From Cyanoderma ruficeps (Eukaryota > Chordata > Aves > Passeriformes > Timaliidae): a stretch of DNA of 64,000 nt. A program made the position numbers and the translations under genes. The stretch is from NCBI GenBank assembly GCA_008694505.1, contig VZDJ01000056.1, forward strand, positions 6,451,205 through 6,515,204, written 5' to 3'. The notes beneath the pieces are model-generated. The model was not told the DNA's origin and did no database searches. It saw only the letters and a list, made by a program, of their open reading frames with translations. This document shows positions 46,301-59,059 of the stretch, piece by piece (the first letter of the stretch is position 1; every line of letters starts with the position of its first letter).

Positions 46301-49300
46301 TAATTAACTCTACAGACTGACACTGAGTGGTCTTTGCAACAGTAGTGTCAGGGAAGAAAGTCACCCCTAGAGACAATAACACAATGGAAAATTCAAAATA
46401 TTTATTCCAAGCAAAAAGAAGATTACTGCCCAGTCTGGGAATAAAAATCCTGAAGCTTCCGCCCTCTAATGGATGTTATGCATCTGTATATGGCTTATTG
46501 GAAATACTTAATAAATTATTATAGAATGTCACGTTACTCTCAAATGTATGCATGTCATTATTCTTCATTCAGTCTGACAAACAGCTTTAATTTCCACTGC
46601 ACTAAGTCTATAAAAATAGGAGCTGTTATAACCAGAAAAATACACTATTTTCTACATTCTTGCTACAGAAAAAAGTAGTTCTGGCGTCCAACATTACCCC
46701 CAGCCTGATCTACACTGTAACTATCAAACCTGCAAACTGACAGCGGCAGTACATTGCACTGCTCAATACTTTCTTTTTAATGTACCAATATGTCACACTT
46801 GAAACATTTTTTTGAGCAGTTCAAGAGAGTACTTTTAATGGAGATGTTAATCACAGGCAGCATTTTACACTGGTTGATGAAATAGCAAGACAATTTTGTG
46901 TTCTTCACTTAATTATCTGAACGTTTCCAAAAGCAATTCTTGCATCATGAAACACACTTGGAATCGCTACCTTATCTGTACAAATCACCAGGAAAAATGT
47001 TACTGCATCCTCTATCTGAGGAAGAAAAAAAAAACAGACTGAAGTGTTCTCTCTGCTCTAAATAATGAAGTGGAACCAGCAAAACTGAGAGACTGGCAAG
47101 GCAGATGTTTCTTAGCACTGTTAGTGCAGCCAACAGGCTGCAGATTTCCCAGCTATCCTGGTCCTTCAGCTGCTTTCAGCAGCTTCACACTCACATTCCA
47201 TTAAAGGGGGACAGTTAATTCTGTGAACTGTGCTGCTCTGAACATCACGAAAAACAAAACCAACAGAAACACAACCAGCTTCTAACTGGAGCCTTTCCCT
47301 TCATGAATATAAGAACTTTTACCAGTGACAGAAATTCTGCAATGAGTAATGGCAGATTCTTGCTCTGCTGAAACCTCCTGCAAAACTACTGCAGCAAAGC
47401 CAAAGCTGATGTTAGTCATCTTTGCAGGAATCACTAGAGCTGAACAGGAGCATAAAACAAGGTGGAATTTGATTAGATACAAACACATTTTATTTTTACA
47501 CAGACAAATCCTGCTTAAACTTGTATCAGCACAACCCAGCAAATGTAACCACAGAGGCATGTGGCTCTGGTGGCACACATAGTGGGATTTATTCAGAACA
47601 CTGCCCAGAACTGAACAGGCTTGTCACGAGAGGCACAAACTCTACATACTCAAGACCTACAGTGTGTGTAACATTACACCCCAATTTGTTTCCTGAGGCA
47701 GAGACATATTCTCCATGGGATAATCCAGTCCTGCAATTTAATTCTCTCAAAAACATATGCAAGGCACATTTAGGAGGATTTCAACTCCCTGTGCAATAAT
47801 AAGGATTGTATCCCTTTTTCAACCAGAGTTTAGCATGCACACCCGCTAGTAAAATTTTACCATTAAATTACTTGCACCACATCTAATGACTCCATCCAAA
47901 AAGCCATTCCTAGAGGCTCCAAAAAATCTCTGTAGTACTCACAGGCCAGGAAGCATCCCAGATGAAGGATTATTCTGCTGCAGCAGTGTTAGAGGTGTTG
48001 GCTACTTTGCATCACTCTCTCCTGGGATGAATCCTGTCTAGGAAAAGCAAGCCCTTATCACCAATCCAGTTGGCTTTACTTCATTACTCGGAAAAACAGG
48101 TTCTCTGGAGTCCTTATCTGTGCAGACTGTTAAGGGTGAAGAGCCATTCACTTCTTGCAACATAGCTGGATATGTCTGTTTAGAAGTATAAACCAACTTC
48201 AGGCACCCAGTAAGAGCTTGTAGGAGGACCCAGAGTCTCTCAGAGTTTGCTGGAGTGACAGCAGAGTTCCCTCTCCCCCAGTGGCTGGCTGTTCTGCCTC
48301 TACTTCTAATGCAACACAGTGGAGAGAACTAGAGCAGACCCCCAACTTCAGACCCCTCAGAGCAGCCAAGAATACTACAATTTCTTTTAAACTGAAGAAC
48401 TTCTCTAACTCTAACCCTTTTATCTCAGTAACACAAAGAGCCACAGATATTTATTTTAAGAATTGTCTTCTAAAACTCCTGCTTAAATAAAAAGGGATAA
48501 GGACAAAGAAGCCATCATACTATGGTGTCTAAACATTGAATTCCTAGATTGTATCCCATCAAGTATAGCCCTGGGTAGAGTTACATACATTGTGCTTACC
48601 AAATCAACATGGCAGGGTTTAGCGTAGCCATTACAATTTCTCTGCCATTTATCATCCCAAAGGCAGAGTGGTAAATACAACTGTTGCAACATCAAATCTG
48701 GGGCAGTAAGAACCTTAACTTGGTTGGAAAGACTATATTTTTATTTTTTTTTGGCCCTGGCTTAAAAACCTTTATTTGGGATATCTGCCATGAAGAACAA
48801 TTCTTTATCAATCAAAAACCAATGGTAGAAAGGTAGAGGGGACAAGATGTAGGGGACAGCCACAATGAGTTGCACTTCTCTCACAACTTATTCAGGGCTG
48901 TTTTAGGCAGCAAGAAGGCAAGCAGAATGAGTGTCTGGAATGATTTGGCCCTCAAGTCCCACAAGCCCTCTTCCCCAGCAGGTCTAGGTGAAGAGAAAAG
49001 CAGTAGCATTTAGAGTCAGGGTTATGTATTTCACAAGATGCTTCCTGCTTCCATGAAACTTTAGTTGATATCTTGTGGAGAGAGGACACAGGGCCCTGGC
49101 AAGAGACTGACTCGCAGAGGCACCTCCTTACAACATTTGCCCCTTTGTTAGTATTTCAGCCAATGTAATCGTGACCCCCAGTGCAAGCCTCAGGAGGAAA
49201 GCCACAAACCAGAGGGGGAATGAACTGGCAGCATTTCACAGTCAAGGTCACACCTAAAAAATGCCCACAAAAAATAAAAGTGGTAATAGAAACCAATGTT

Positions 49301-50451
49301 TGGGTCGATGTGCCCTTGTTGCAAATAATCTGTGCTCCATTGTGTCCTGTAATATTGTTTGGATTCCTGGACATGACTGCAGCCAGAAGCAGCCATGAAC
49401 CATCCTCCCTGACATATCTCCTGATGTTCCAGAGATATCGGGTAGAACCAAAGACAGGAAAATGGAATTAATACCAAAATCCACCCCCTAGGATCATTTG
49501 TTTTTCCACAAGTACGTTAAGAACATGAAACGGGAAACTCTTCAACAAAATTAATCTTTGTCCTTCTATGCCGAATGCAAAAAAACCACAAAACGAGTTT
49601 CACTGAAACAAGAGACATCCTGTCACTCGCCCATAACTTCATCTGATTTAAACTCTAAGCATAAAAGTGGCACAGCTATTTAGTTCCAGGAATCGTGTTT
49701 CAGTCTTGGGATGCTTTCTTCTGTGGATTAATAGACCTTCTTACATCTTGAGAAGTAAATATACCATTAGTGTGATGTTGGAAAATGCATTTAGAAAATA
49801 ATTCTCAGAAGGACTCAGTAAAAATACAGGAGCTGAAATGTCAATGGTTTACAACAGCTCAGAAAATAATCTTTGGCACTTGGTCAGTAGAAACCACAAC
49901 GGAGAAATGGCACTGGAGAAACATTGTTAATTACTAAATATAACAGAGTCCAACATCGATAAAGACTGACTACTCCTCTAAGGGAAATGGCTGAAGATAA
50001 CCAACTTCTAATCAAAAAAGCATCCACTGTAATTGAAAGAGAATTGACAACTCCCTGCTTTACTCAATCACTGCTCCTTTTCACTAAGGCATTGCCTTGA
50101 CAGAAGGCAGTCATTTCTGGCATCAGCTATGAATGAACAAACTCGTTATCAGCAATTTTACAACTTCCTGTGCTTACGAACAAAATGTCTCAAAAAAAGA
50201 ATTCTTGTGCCTGTTCTCCCTCCTCAAAACTGCCACATGGGCTTAGCCAGCATAAGGAAAGCTGATGCTGGCAGCTTCATTTGGAAGAGAAACAGCGCAG
50301 ATGGCAGTAGGGGTGAGAAGAGCAGAGGTGAAAACAGACCCCAGACCAAGAAAGGGGACGAAGGACCCTTCCCTCCTCCTGAGTCCATTGTCAGCAGAGC
50401 CAGAGGGGCCTGATGATGGTTGAGTCCCACAGCAACCAAAGGCTTGGGCCT

Positions 50452-50508
50452 CTTAGAATTTTTAACGTTGAAAAGACCTTTAAAATCAGCAAGCCCAACC
50501 ATCAAACA
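50452..50508 (-). mobile_element. Short CR1 LINE 3'-tail fragment, minus orientation
   Basis: On the plus strand 'tcttagaatttttaacgttg', 'aaaagacctttaaaatcagc' and 'aagcccaaccatcaa' match the reverse complement of the avian CR1 end (tagaat..tttaaggttggaaaagacctttaa..atca..aagtccaacc). Only the last 55-60 bases survive. It is the only minus-oriented CR1 tail seen here. Immediately beyond it is an 8-bp stem (50513-50520 with 50527-50534). Confidence 0.75.
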
Positions 50509-50516
50509 CAAGTCCT

Positions 50517-53500
50517 ACTTCAACACAAGTAGGAAATTAAGTCAATAGGAGTCTCAGTTTAGGCAACACCATTATTACCTGGGAGCCGCTACATTAATTG
50601 TGTGTAAACCAAAACATCCAAGGAGAACTTCAACCTGGTTTTGGAAGCAGGGCATGGGGACAGGAAGCAACAGGAGGTAGACACTGCTTGGTGCTGAAGC
50701 ACATGTCTTGGTGTGACTCGATCTGCACTGCCCAGGTTTTACTATAAGCAGCAAAAACATCCAGATTTTCACTGCCCTCTGAATATTACCAGGGGAAAAG
50801 CCTTAAACACTAAACACCTGCTTGGATGGGGTTGCAATGGGCTTCCCACCCAAGACAGGTATATCAGCCCTGAAAGCTGTGAACCCGCCTCACCCATATC
50901 CTAAAACTGTTCTGTCTTTTTCTTGGTAGGTCTCCCATGAAGTTCACACAAGGAAGATTCCCTGAGCTAGAGCCAATGAAAAGATACAGCTAACAAGCTG
51001 CTTTTTACAGTCCTCCCTATTGGTTAAGTTACCTTTGTAAGATGTCCGTCCTAATACCAGGAGGACGGCACAAAAACAGGAGGAGAGAGCTCTCCAAAGG
51101 CATGGTGCTGCAGGAGCCCTGCACTAAAGTGCACTATCTAAAGTCAGCTCTGGCTGGTAGAAAACAACCTATCTCACATGGCTCACAGCTCATTGATTTC
51201 ACCAAGGCACTCTCACAGCCAGAGGGCCTGAGGAACAGATGGCTCAAGTGCAATGCTGCAGACCTGTGGCTGAGCAACACACAGTAGCTTTCAGTCCTGG
51301 TGTAATCCCTGCACATGGAAAAAATCACCCCCTGTTCCCGCCTGTTTGTTTCAGCTCGCTTTCACAGTGAGATGAAGCTGATCTCAAAGCAAATCAGCCA
51401 TTTTTGTCTCAAGCCAGGAATCCCTTAAAAACCCAAATCCATGTTTTCTTCATAAAACAGATCTCTGTCAGATTCAGCAACAGCAAAGAACTCACAGAAG
51501 TCGGCCCAAGAACAGAGGGAAGGGAGCAGAAATTACATTTACAAAGCAGGAAGCAGACGCTTCTGCAACAGCCCCGCTCAGCCACTGGAGCGCCTCAGGG
51601 AGGATTACACAAGAAATAAACTCTCTGCTCAAAGTATGTAAACTGATAAAACAGCCTTGCTTTGATGCTTGCTCTGCAAGAAGCATTTCAGCTGAATCAG
51701 TAACACCGCTCGTTCTTCACTGCAGTGACACTGCAGCAGCTGCAGAAATATATTCACATTTTAACTGTGGTGTTTATTCCAGGAAGTGCAAAGTTTGTGG
51801 TGCTTGATCTCTGAGGGAACATTGCTGCAACCACTCAGGCTTTGGCATGGGACTGATGATAAAAGATTCAGCCTTCTCTAAAAAATGGTATGCTGGATTT
51901 ATGTGCATATTGCATTTCTCCTGTAAGAATGCCTGACTTTTTATGGAAACCACAGGGAGATCCAGGTGGAAAAGTATTCAGGATATGACAACCACCTCTT
52001 GCAGATTAGATCAGAAAGGGAAGCAGCAGCTGAGCTTAATATATGGAGAAAGAGTCAAGTTTAGTTTATGGTCTTTTCAGAGCAGACGAAAAATAATGAT
52101 TTGTTTTAGAGTCCTAGTGCACACTGGTAGTTTTGCAATGCCAAAGCTTTTAAATTTGGCAAAATGAAACCAGTAGGGAATATAGAGCTGTGGATGAATA
52201 TCAAAACAGGGAGGATAGGCAACGAGAGGACATACTGCATTTTTGAGTGCTCTGGGTTTTCAGCAAATCTGGGTTCTGTTATGTTCATCTCCCATCTAGC
52301 CCTTTTTAAATGAAATGCAAGTCCTTCTCTCTGTGTCCCAGGTTTAGTATATCAGCAGTTATCCCAGAGGCAGGGCAAGCAAAAGTCTGGTTTTATAATA
52401 GGTTTCATTAAAAAAAAAATCAACAGATTTATTTTAAAACAAGAGAGATCTCAAAACCTCTATCACACTCAGTATTTGGATTTATTCAATTTCAAATACC
52501 ACAGTGTATATCCAGACAGAAAATACCTCACTTGCTTTTCCTGTGGGCCTTCTGTGTTTTCTCTTTTCTGCCTCACTGCTCCATTACTCTCCTGTCCTCA
52601 CACTCTTTTTGCTGGAAGCTGCAAGACCCCTTTTGTCATTTGGCACTTCCACACTGAGGTGGCAGCACCTCATGATGAGCCAGCCCCTGCAGCTTCACTG
52701 GGGCAGGCAGCAGATCCCACTGCCACACCCTCAGTGGTCCCAGTCCCAAGGACTCCTCCTTCCCCTCTGAAATGCTGCCACAGTTTCCTTGGCACCATAG
52801 AAAAGACACTTGTTTTTTTTAAATCCCTAAGAGGTGCAAATGATGGGTGGCTTCTAAAACTAAGCCAGCCTCCTCAGGTGCTCTGAGCCTACCACATTAT
52901 CCATTTCCCTCTCTGTATCTGAAATACTTTTGCAAAAGTTTCTCTGGCAATGGACCTGATGTGATTCATCAAGCAGCAGCAAGAGATGTCAGCTGAAGGG
53001 AAACCTGCTTCAAGGACTGAGGGCAGTAGCAAAGCTCTCAGTGTAAGCTCCTATTTCTTTGTGTGCAAACAAAACCATGACAGGGTGCACAGCATTCACA
53101 TTTTGACTTCTGTAGAGGTGTTTCACACTACATATGCTTATAAGGTCATTAGAAAGAAGAGAGAAGCATGGCCCTGTGATGTTGTGCAAGGCTCTATCTG
53201 GGGAGCAGTACATGAAAGAAGTTTTAGTTACACCGTATTTCAGTTGTTTTCATTAAAGCTCTCCATAACTTTCACCTGGGAAAAAACACGAAGAAAATTT
53301 TTCTGATTGCTGTGCTAATATGCAGAGTCAAATTTCAGATATTTTTCCCCTCTCCTTACTCCATTATCATCAGTGTTCCCAACAGACTGAGATAGCAATA
53401 ACAATCTCTCACTCTGTCTCCCCGTTGTTTTGACCTTTACATTTTGTGAGGCAGCAGCTATAAACCCCACTTTCACCAGCCAGTCCCTTACTAGTAATGA

Positions 53501-56500
53501 CACAGGCTTCAAGAGCAAATGTTCTCTTTCTTCCTGCTGGTAGTAAAGATTGCTGTCAGTGATGACTCCACTAACCCCACAGTGTGGCCTTCCTAATCCC
53601 AAATTGTTTAGGATGGCAAGAGCTAGCAGCTTCTCCCTGTTCCATTTGTGCCTCTCTGCCTTAGATCTCTCTTTGCTCCAGCACATGGAAATAAGTCACA
53701 GCATCGTGTGAGCTGTCAAAAGCAGAGGCACTGCTCAGCACTCTGATGCTGCTCAGTAAGTGCAGAGTCATGGGCTCTCCACAAAGAAGTTTGCCAACTT
53801 TTATTACGCAGGAATCGGGTAAGCAAACGCAAGAGACCTCAGCAAATCATTCAAAAGTACACGGCCAGACTGGAACTGTGCTGTTGAATCTGGGAAGGAT
53901 GGCTTTTTTCCTCTCTCAGGGAAGCAAGGGTCACCTCCCTTGGGGTAGGATGTAACAAGTACTGCCAAGACATGCATGGGAATTGCATCAGTTGGACGGG
54001 AGTACAGCACAGGGAACAGACTCTGAACATCAGCTCTGCGTTTCTCCTTTGCATTTAAGTAATACGGTTACTGCTTACGTTTTGGGGTTTTTTCCCAAAT
54101 GTTAGTGCATTTGTCACTGCTGGTAAATAATGTTATGAGAAGGTCAGTTAGATAACACATTTTCTGATGTCACTCATATGCAATTTGTCTCTCTAATTCA
54201 AGAAGGGATAAGGGTTCAATCCACTGGCCACTGCATTCAAACCAACCAAAAGCCCATCCCAGCTCTAAAGGGTTTGAAGATTGTACAGATGGGGTAATGG
54301 GGTGGTTATGTCCCATTCATACACAAAATACTCCTCCTTCTTTTTGTGCCCAACAGGACACACCAGCTCCTCTCTGCCAAGGATCCACAGCAGTTAGATT
54401 CCCCAAAAGCAGGTCACTATAGTACATTTACAGGGTCCCACATCAGCTGCACTGGTTCCTTACAGCTCATCTTTGTATTGTATTGCAGGTCAGTTCCTGA
54501 ACTCACACTTAAGATAAAAAATAGGGAACCTAAACCACCACCACACTTCCCAAATATCCACCCCCCCTTCTACACCAGGAAAGCAACAGGCAGCTGCTGG
54601 CAATGAAGTGTTTCCAAGGAAATGGATTCTGAGCTGCACTGCTGTTACACAAGAGGTGCACCTACTTAAAAAGCAGGGCTACATACACTAAAACATCCTG
54701 TACATTAAAATCACTCCCTCTACAGCTCTGACAAGATTTTCATGCCATCATTCCTGTATGAACAATTCAAATGCAGCAGCCTTGCAGGAGAGAGGAAGTT
54801 CTTGCACCTGGAAGTTCCACTCATCTCCACATAGCCAGCTTGGGACGGAGCAGGAAGTGGCATCCTGCCTCGTACAGCTGCCTCCTGATATTCACAGGAG
54901 TTTCCTCTGCTATTAGTACATTCATGCAAAGACCAGAAGGAATACATTACCCTCGCCTGAAAGGGTTCTCCAGAAAACTGCTGCTAGTTTGAATGACACA
55001 GACCTCAGAAGGATTCTGGGAATTTGGAAGCTCGAGAGAATTTGCTTTCTACACATTGCTGGCATAGCCAGTGCAGCTCTCCAAGTCCCATAACAACCCG
55101 TCCTCCCCAGATAATCTGTTTTCCCAAACATTTAGCCATCTCAAGGCCTTGCTTGGATCTCTGTGAGTGTTTATGACACTGCCATGTCACTCCTGCGTGA
55201 TGCTGCCCGAGTGCTTGCCTAATATCTGACTCCTGAAAAAACATGGCTGTTTATAAAAGCTTTTAGTGTAGCACATAGTGACGGGACACAGCAGATCCAG
55301 CACACTGTGTCCAAAGCTCTGCTCTTAAAAATAGCCTGGACTGCATAACTGCATTTGTTCCAATCTAGAGAATTCATGTGCTTTCTCTAGTGCCACTAGT
55401 AAATAATTAACTGTTTAATATAATGAGTGCCAGAATAATTTAATGTTTAATCTGTCTAGAGTTTTTTTGTTGTAGTTTTTAACTCTTTGCTGCCTCAGAC
55501 CAGCCACTTCTTTATAACAGGCTACTAACAGAAGAGTTAAAGGAAAATACTGACTTCTAGTCATCTTTCTGGTCTTTACATGTTTAGCAGTGACTTCTTC
55601 CCACTACCATTTAGAGCCATGTAACAGCTCCAGTGAACCTTCAGACCAGCACATCCACATCTTCTCTGACCCCAAGGATCTTTAGGAAGCCCCAGCTGGG
55701 GATAATCCACCAATTCTTGCTTTTCTCACCAGACACTGCTCTGTCTTTACAACGCAGCAAAAGAAGCAAATACACTTTCTGCCTCTTCAGAAACACCATG
55801 TGGCAATTGTTTGTTTTTCTGGACCATATGGAATTCCTTTCCTTATTTATGTATTTCAGACTGACCTCTTAGCAATAGCTGTTCAATGGTTACGCTCCTA
55901 AGACAGCAGCCACACAATTCCATTTCTAGGTTTGTAGGAAACCAGCACTGATGTAGAAAGAGCACAGTTCAGTATTTATGAAGTGCTGCCTTTCCTTAAA
56001 GGGTGAGAACCTGGTTATCATCATAACTGTTCATCAAATCCAAAACACAGCTACAGGTGAACAATAATTAATCCAGAACAGTATGGTATTTAAAAACTGA
56101 CATCTGAGGGGCCAGACCTATGTCCTGGCACACTAATCTTAAGCACACCAGAGGCACTGGAAGTGCTGGAGGATTCAAGAGATTTTGGATCACTCCTGAA
56201 CAGTGCAGTGAGTGCAAGTCTCAGGGAGCTGCTGGAAATAGAGGTCATTAATAGCATGCAGTGCATTAGCACAATGAACCATCAATCTGCAAATTGCCAC
56301 AGCATGTGTCACAAGAAAACTTATTCCTGGATCCCTCAAAGAGGTTCAGAAAACTGGAGCAAAGCAGGGTCGTCACACCTCCTTCGTTATTAGCCCTAAT
56401 AATCCTTCACGGAGAAGAGTCATCCCCTTGGTAGTTCTGTATGAAAATATACATCTAAACCAAGTTGCAACAGGGTTCAAGTCATTGTCAATATTTTGGA

Positions 56501-58758
56501 CAGAGGAGAGAAAGATTTTTGTTGTGTACTAGCTACCGGCAAACACACATCATGGTTTGTTTATTTCCTAACTCTTCCTGAGGCGCCTTCCACCACCTTC
56601 TGACACCTTCACCTTTACCTCTGGTATTGATATCCCACATTCAAATGAGATGGATCTTGGACTGACCTGGTAGAGCCACAGCTTATCCTTATTGTCCTCA
56701 TTTCCTTTCCAAACTGAGCAGCTCTCCTACAGCCTTCCCACAAAAAAGTCTTCAGAAAAGGCAAACTGAAATTTCTTGACCTTCAGCTCCTGCCAGGGCT
56801 GCCTGTGGTGCAGGAGGTGGGATGACCTGTGAGAGATACCCTCAAAAACAACATTAGGCTCCCCAAGAGTGGCAGAATTACTCTGATAATGTTCAGATCC
56901 ACAACAGCAGGAGATGTCTGCAAAGCATCAGTCCTTCCTTCCGGCTCAGGAAGCTGAGGCAGGGGAGGTGAGGAGTTTAGTGAAAAGCTATCATTTAGAG
57001 GAATATTAACCTTGAGTTTTACACATCAAACCATAACCAACAATGAGCATTAGAGGTTATAAAGTATCCCTTACATCTCATAGCAAGGAAAGAAAACTCA
57101 CAGTGAATGAGACAGTGCAGGACAGCAGCCAGATATCCTGCTCCCAATCCAATCTTTAGAGTCTCTCTTATGATTGGGGACTCCTTGAACAATTTTGTGA
57201 TGCACTATTCCATTCCCCACATGCCATATATTTTGTTTCTTCACTGAACGAGGACCACCAGTGTAAACAAAACACCAATATTTGCACCTTCTGTGTCTTC
57301 ACCCACTTCCTCTACAGATTTGCCAGAAGGATCAGTTTTATGTGTCCTCCAGAAAGCCCCATAAACCTGCCTTGCCTAAAAACCAAAGAGAACTCACACA
57401 TCTTTTGCATTCTGGTACAGGTGTAGGAGGGAAAAGGGATGCAGATGGTTCCTTAGCAGAGCTGCAAGGCTACACCCAGCACTCTCAGACAGGACTTATT
57501 GCCCAGGATTTGCTGATATTTTTGGGAATCTGACCCACCTTCAGAAGACAAAGGGAACATAAAGTCTTAAAGCAGCCTTTCTCAGCAGAAAGAAGGAAGG
57601 TGTGGAAGCAGCACAGCACTGGAGATGCTCTGGGCTGAGCCCAGTCCCTGACATGAGACACGTACTCTAGGCCAGTTGGACTCTGCAGTTTGTGTCTCCA
57701 TGTGTGCAGACATGGAAGCAAAAGCCATATTTACAGACATTTTAATTTTCTTAAAAGGCTGCTTTGCAGCCAGCTGCTTCGGTAAAGTAATTAACTGGAG
57801 ATTTTCAGAAAATGCCAGCTCCCATGAGTGTTTATCTGATGGCTACCTCATATCCCTCCTCAGTGTCTGCAAAACTCAATTTTGTATTAGAGTCCTAAAC
57901 AGAAGCAATTACCCTTGCTTTGGCAGTAATACAGCTCTTATGGAAAGCTTTGTTTCCTCATTCCAGTTTCCTCCCATGGAGCTATTTCTTTGTTACCGGT
58001 CTCTGCACAATGCATCCAGAACTTGTGCTGGTATAAAAACCTCACATCAAACCAGCTGACTTTTACTTTCCCTTAAAAAATTACTTTCTGATATTTGGGG
58101 CTTATAATAGATGGGATATGTGCCAGGCTGAACAATAGGGGGAAATGAAAGATGAAATTATTAGCCAGGAGTTAAACAGGAGATTAAATAACTCTGAAGT
58201 GTTTTGGATAGAAGAGAGCCTTTATTTTTGAAAAAAAGCAGGATTCTGATTCTGGGTGGGGAAGACTCTCTCAGATAAAAAGACAATTGCTATCCTCTTC
58301 CCATCCTCGTTTCACCCCAACATATTTTAAGGATCATTTATATTCTTGCACGCCCACTACATTGTTGTTATATTTCCTATGATCCAGCAGGGTTTATTAT
58401 AACAATGCTAGATAGCAGGATAGATAAACCACATTGATAAGGGAAAAGCTGTTTTTTGGAACACAGCCCAAGGCTGACAGCCACAAACTTGCCTGGTTTA
58501 ATCCCAGGCTAAGCTCCACACAGTTCAAGCTGGTCAAGTACTGGGGTACAAAGGAAGGGCTGCACAAGCAGCAGCCTTCACTCAGCATTCTGCTGAAGAA
58601 GATGATGCTGGCAGTGCCATGCATATCCTCACCTCCTGCCCAGCTTCCTCAGAGGGAGGGAATTACATCCACCTCCTTTCTTTCTTGTTCTGTTTAAAAC
58701 CTGTTGATCAGATGGGCATCGAGCACTCAGGAGAATCTCCTGTGGCCCCTTTTCTTAC
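50517..58758. other. Non-coding stretch, no gene recognised
   Basis: Open frames of 136 codons (52476-52886 plus), 123 codons (53315-53686 minus) and 127 codons (57676-58059 plus) stand out by length only. I recognise none of them, and each lacks a partner exon or splice context. The 52476-52886 frame turns proline/alanine-rich where GC rises. No interspersed repeat was recognised in these 8 kb. Confidence 0.6.
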
Positions 58759-58835
58759 CAGCACCTGAGGAGGGCTTTGGGAGAGGAATTGACTCAAGCA
58801 GCTTGTCTTCAGCTGAGGAGCCAGGTTGACTCAGG
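58759..58835 (-). other. Candidate 77-nt exon by splice signals (low confidence)
   Basis: On the minus strand 'atatgtgtttctgcag' (a fair to good acceptor) is followed by 77 bases ending 'ggtgctg' and 'gtaagaaa' (a good donor). One frame is open throughout: one base completes a split codon, then 25 codons beginning LSQPGSSAEDKLLES and ending IPLPKPSSGA, then one leftover base. The peptide is serine/proline-rich and protein-like but unknown to me. It lies just beyond a CR1 tail. Its exit phase would fit the entry phase of the candidate at 4944-5009 on the same strand, but that agreement has a one in three chance of being accidental. Confidence 0.22.
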
Positions 58836-58904
58836 CTGCAGAAACACATATTTTCAGAATTAACTAAGACAAAACCCACAGTAGCTGGCCCATAAGGTTG
58901 CATG

Positions 58905-59059
58905 CCCACAGAAGTGATGGCATCACCATGCCTGGAGGGATTTAAAAGATATGGAGATGTGGCCCCTGGGGACATGGTTTAATGGTGTCTTGGCAGTGTT
59001 GGGTTAATGGTTGGACTTGATGATCTTAGGGGTCTTTTACCACCTAAATGATTTTATGC
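58905..59059 (+). mobile_element. CR1 LINE 3'-end fragment
   Basis: This is a clear CR1 tail. It has 'atgcctggagggatttaaaa', then 'gatatggagatgtggcccct', then 'ggggacatggtttaatggtg', and ends with 'ggttggacttgatgatctta', 'ggggtcttttaccacc' and 'aatgattttatg'. The order matches the CR1 subfamily in which a 'gatgtgg.act.ggggacatggtttagtgg' block precedes the end. It is 5'-truncated and moderately diverged, with no coding sequence left. Confidence 0.92.

Larger units (their letters stand above)
36856..50451. other. Long non-coding stretch, almost free of recognisable repeats
   Basis: In about 13.6 kb I recognise only A-runs (37498-37510 and 40301-40313), a possible decayed CR1 piece at 37585-37670 and small tandem fragments. 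Open frames are mostly 60-100 codons (one reaches 146 codons at 36973-37413) and overlap each other on both strands. No RNA gene or coding exon is supported. Confidence 0.6.

Noticed and set aside
54211..54225. Bases resembling a tRNA B box (ggttcaatcc)
   Set aside because: The upstream 60 bases do not form an acceptor stem, D arm or anticodon arm.
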